Assembly (NCBI GenBank): GCA_021811385.1
Contig: JAJZPC010000024.1
Location: 1 to 33,662, forward strand
DNA length: 33,662 nucleotides
Direction of reading: 5' to 3'
From: Deltaproteobacteria bacterium
GTDB lineage: Bacteria; Desulfobacterota; Desulfobulbia; Desulfobulbales; Desulfurivibrionaceae
The notes under the pieces were generated by a model that was given only the letters and a program-made list of their open reading frames with translations, did not search any database and was not told the DNA's origin. Shown piece by piece: positions 31,380 to 33,662 of the stretch; the first letter of the stretch is position 1; each line of letters opens with the position of its first letter. The translations under genes and the position numbers were made by a program.

Positions 31380-31873
31380 TGATTGGCCCGGCAGATGGCC
31401 ACGGCCAGGGCGTCGGCCGCGTCCTGGCTGGGCGAGGCGACAAGCTTGAGCAAAACCCGGACCATCTGCTGCACCTGCTCCTTCGGCGCCTGACCGTACC
31501 CGGCCACCGCCTGCTTCACCACCGTGGGGCTGTACTCCTCCAGGGGCAGTCCATGCTGCCTGGCGGCCAGGAGCAGCACCCCCCTGGCATGGCCGAGCTT
31601 CAAGGCCGAGCGGGGATTGATGGCGGTGAAGATATCCTCCACCCCGGCCAGCTGCGGCTTATGGGCGGCAATGACCTCGCGGATGCCGTCGTAGATCTCT
31701 TCAAGCCGCTCGGGAAACGGTTTTTTCTCCGAGGTCCGGATCACCCCGCAGGTGACAAAGGTCAGGGCGTGGCCCTGGCAATCGATCACCCCGTAGCCGG
31801 TGGCCCGGGAACCGGGATCGATCCCGAGGATGCGGACGGTTTGGGGTCCTGCCTTGGCTTTGCCGAGGATCAT
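31373..31873 (-). CDS. ruvC: Crossover junction endodeoxyribonuclease RuvC
   Basis: This 166-residue nuclease cuts Holliday junctions in the RuvABC resolvasome. Catalytic acidic residues are visible at Asp19 (ILGIDPGSRATGYGVID), Glu79 (LAGVEDIFTAINPRSALKLGHARGV) and the DAADALAVAICRANH motif near the C-terminus. It begins 3 bases after the yebC stop. The last codons (HR-stop) are part of the inverted end of the 138-bp element, so the natural C-terminus may have been altered; only a few residues after the final motif remain. Confidence 0.95.
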   Translation of the reverse strand: MILGKAKAGPQTVRILGIDPGSRATGYGVIDCQGHALTFVTCGVIRTSEKKPFPERLEEIYDGIREVIAAHKPQLAGVEDIFTAINPRSALKLGHARGVLLLAARQHGLPLEEYSPTVVKQAVAGYGQAPKEQVQQMVRVLLKLVASPSQDAADALAVAICRANHR

Positions 31874-31876
31874 ATC

Positions 31877-32626
31877 CTAGGAAATCTTTTCCATCAACGC
31901 ATCGGGGATATCGAAGTTGGCATGCACCTTCTGCACGTCATCGAAATCCTCCAGATTGTCGATGAGCTTCATCAAGGAAATAGCCGTCTTCTCCTCGGCC
32001 ACCTCAACGGTGTTCTTGGGGATCATGGAGATGGAGGCCTCGACAAAGGTGACCCCGGCCTTCTCCAAAGCCTCCCGCACCGTGTTGAAATCCTCGGGCG
32101 CGGTCAGCACCTCGAAGATATCGCCGTCATCGACAACATCCTCGGCTCCGGCCTCCAGGGCCAGCTCCAGAAGCTTTTCCTCGTCCATCGCCCCTTTTTC
32201 CACCACCATGGAGCCCTTCTTGTCAAACATGTAGGAAACGCAGCCCGTCTCGCCCATGTTGCCGCCGGACTTGCCGAAGAAGAAGCGCACCTCGCCCACG
32301 GTCCGGTTCCGGTTGTCGGTGAGGCAGTCAACCAAGATAGCCACCCCGCCCGGCCCGTAGCCTTCGTAGGTGATCTCCTCGTAGTTCGCCCCTTCCAGCC
32401 CGCCGACCCCCTTCTTGATGGCCCGCTCGATATTGTCCTTGGGCATGTTCACGGCCCGGGCCGAGATAATGCCCGCGCGCAGACGGGGGTTGGCCTCGGG
32501 GTCGCCTCCGCCCATGCGGGCAGCCACGGCGATCTCCTTGGCAATCTTGGTGAACATCTTGCCGCGCTTGGCATCCTGCGCGCCTTTCCGATGTTTGGTA
32601 TTAGCCCATTTTGAATGTCCGGCCAT
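31877..32626 (-). CDS. yebC: YebC/PmpR-family (TACO1) regulatory protein
   Basis: The 249-residue protein shows the family signature from its first residues: [32 protein letters not shown]. It continues with [31 protein letters not shown] and [28 protein letters not shown]. Family members act as DNA-binding regulators or, as shown for the mitochondrial homologue TACO1, in translation. It is the first gene of yebC-ruvC, a common arrangement. The ATG at 32626 has AGGA close upstream; an in-frame ATG eleven codons earlier is not the family start. Confidence 0.95.
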   Translation of the reverse strand: MAGHSKWANTKHRKGAQDAKRGKMFTKIAKEIAVAARMGGGDPEANPRLRAGIISARAVNMPKDNIERAIKKGVGGLEGANYEEITYEGYGPGGVAILVDCLTDNRNRTVGEVRFFFGKSGGNMGETGCVSYMFDKKGSMVVEKGAMDEEKLLELALEAGAEDVVDDGDIFEVLTAPEDFNTVREALEKAGVTFVEASISMIPKNTVEVAEEKTAISLMKLIDNLEDFDDVQKVHANFDIPDALMEKIS

Positions 32627-32664
32627 GATCCTTTTTCTCCTAAAAATTAAACAGTACAAGTGAA

Positions 32665-32803
32665 GAATAATGGACTCGCAACAACTGCCCTTCGACAGGC
32701 TCAGGGTGAACGGACATCAACCTCATTATGACATTCCGTTCGTGCTGAGCTTGTCGAAGCACCTGTTTGAAGGAAATTCCAAGTTGTTACGAGTCCATCA
32801 TTC
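32665..32803. repeat. Nested palindromic element between rlmE and yebC
   Basis: The outer arms (32665-32686 and inverted 32782-32803) share GAAT.ATGGACTCG.AACAACT. Inside them is a copy of the CCCTTCGACAGGCTCAGGG palindrome (32687-32713, inverted at 32736-32762). The right outer arm contains the rlmE stop codon. The inner core is also found at 7664-7768. Confidence 0.75.
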
Positions 32804-33466
32804 TGCCTTCGGCATCTTCTTAAAACCCATCCCCAGCACAAAAACCTCGCGGCTTTCCGGACGGGAGCTTTTCGGTTTCACTATCTTGGTCAGGTTGAAA
32901 TGGGGGCGAACCTCATCCACAAACGATTTGAAATCCTCGCCCTCAAACACCTTGCAATAAAAATTGCCGCCCACCCGCAACATCTCCTGGGCGATGGCCA
33001 GAACCCGCCGGGAAAGATCCAGCGAGTGCTGCTGATCCGCCCATTTGTTGCCGGTGGTGCGCGGAGCCATGTCGCTGATGATCACCGCGAACTCCGGGCA
33101 GATAGCGCGCACCTTGTCCAGCACCTCGGCGGTCATGATGTCGCCGTGCAGAAAGGTAAACTTACCGCTGTGCCCCTTGGTGTTGATCTGCCCGAAGTTG
33201 AGGTCAACCCCCACCACCAGCCCCTGCGGGCCGACAGCCTGGGCCGCGTACATGGACCAGCTGCCGGGCTGACAGCCCAGATCGAGCACCGTGTCGCCCT
33301 TTTTCAGCAGCCCGTGCTTGAGTTGGGCCTCCTCCAGCTTATACACCGAGCGGGCGGGATAGCCTTCCTTCTTGGCCTTTTTGAAGTAATGATCCTGAAC
33401 TTCTTTCACAGGCCTGCCGCCTTGGTTGGGGTCTGCACCGTTTCCGTGGTGCTCCGCAAAAAACAT
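32798..33466 (-). CDS. rlmE: 23S rRNA (uridine-2'-O)-methyltransferase RlmE (FtsJ)
   Basis: This 222-residue Rossmann-fold methyltransferase methylates a uridine of 23S rRNA in the 50S subunit. The SAM site is VLDLGCQPGSW. The K-D-K-E catalytic set is seen as the Lys in ARSVYKLEE, the Asp in VIISDMAP, the Lys in FYCKVFEG and the Glu in SRPESREVF. The start is uncertain: ATG 33466 has no clear Shine-Dalgarno; GTG 33409 begins right at the conserved part (KEVQDHYFKKAKKEG); and an ATG at 33634 with a G-rich stretch upstream would add an unlikely Cys- and Pro-rich extension. The TGA stop lies in an inverted repeat. Confidence 0.92.
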   Translation of the reverse strand: MFFAEHHGNGADPNQGGRPVKEVQDHYFKKAKKEGYPARSVYKLEEAQLKHGLLKKGDTVLDLGCQPGSWSMYAAQAVGPQGLVVGVDLNFGQINTKGHSGKFTFLHGDIMTAEVLDKVRAICPEFAVIISDMAPRTTGNKWADQQHSLDLSRRVLAIAQEMLRVGGNFYCKVFEGEDFKSFVDEVRPHFNLTKIVKPKSSRPESREVFVLGMGFKKMPKAE

Positions 33467-33662
33467 CGTTGAAAAGCGGTTATATTTAGCCTGTTTATCG
33501 CTTCTTGACAAGCAGAATCCCCAGGCGAATGAACCCGGCGTTTCCGGAAGCGGCAGGGGATATGGCGCGGAGCAGCAGCGTTGGATTGACAGACAAGGCG
33601 GCAGGGAGCAAAATAATATAAATGAGGACTGCATCCCCCCCCTTTTCCAGGGTTGACAATCA
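33467..33662. other. Upstream region of rlmE to window edge
   Basis: No gene, repeat or clear promoter is recognised in these 196 bases. The rlmE frame is open through most of it, but the encoded residues do not resemble the family. Confidence 0.4.

Noticed and set aside
31200-31382. 60-codon plus-strand frame across the 138-bp inverted-repeat element
   Set aside because: Its Cys/His-rich start looked like a small zinc protein, but there is no ribosome binding site, the frame spans a repeat element and it runs into ruvC antisense.

Overview
The window reads as a chromosomal segment of a flagellated Gram-negative bacterium, most likely a deltaproteobacterium (Desulfobacterota, perhaps a Desulfobulbales relative). 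That placement is inferred from gene order (flgBC-fliEFGHIJ, flrBC-like and flrA-like regulators, ftsEX-envC-ctpA, yebC-ruvCAB, two-subunit class I fumarase), protein character and fairly high GC. No rRNA, tRNA, CRISPR array or complete insertion sequence was seen.

Positions 1-1008 are accessory. A hicAB toxin-antitoxin pair sits between two same-orientation copies of a GC-rich intergenic repeat. Next comes a secreted HAF-repeat protein gene (1009-2106), bounded by two 88-bp direct repeats. Each repeat carries a terminator plus the last six codons of the flagellar hook gene.

Positions 2292-15000 hold a minus-strand flagellar locus. Transcription runs flgB-flgC-fliE-fliF-fliG-fliH-fliI-fliJ-motE to a terminator near 7840, then fliK-flgD-flgE to a terminator near 2310. 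Each block starts with a good sigma-54 -24/-12 promoter (14957-14972 and 7393-7408). Positions 15178-21342, also minus strand, encode the probable regulators: a phosphorylatable NtrC-type activator (FlrC-like), a PAS histidine kinase whose phospho-accepting His is replaced by Gln, a large exported TPR protein, and an orphan sigma-54 activator (FlrA/FleQ-like) with a degenerate receiver and a GAFTHA loop.

Positions 21543-26006, plus strand, encode FtsE, FtsX, an EnvC-type amidase activator with a degenerate LytM domain, and a CtpA/Prc protease: a septal and cell-wall remodelling set. A bidirectional terminator separates these from the convergent fumarase genes (beta, alpha). A PilZ protein, panB, ruvB, ruvA, ruvC, yebC and rlmE follow, all on the minus strand: central metabolism, c-di-GMP sensing, pantothenate synthesis, Holliday-junction processing and rRNA methylation.

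The least ordinary feature of the window is its short palindromic and tandem-repeat elements. At fliE, fliH, pilZ, ruvC and rlmE the element runs into, and supplies, the stop codon of the upstream gene. Other points of note are the His-to-Gln kinase, the GAFTHA activator, the duplicated hook-gene tail around the HAF gene, and a long hook protein with a duplicated insertion domain. I did not find a clearly novel multi-gene system.
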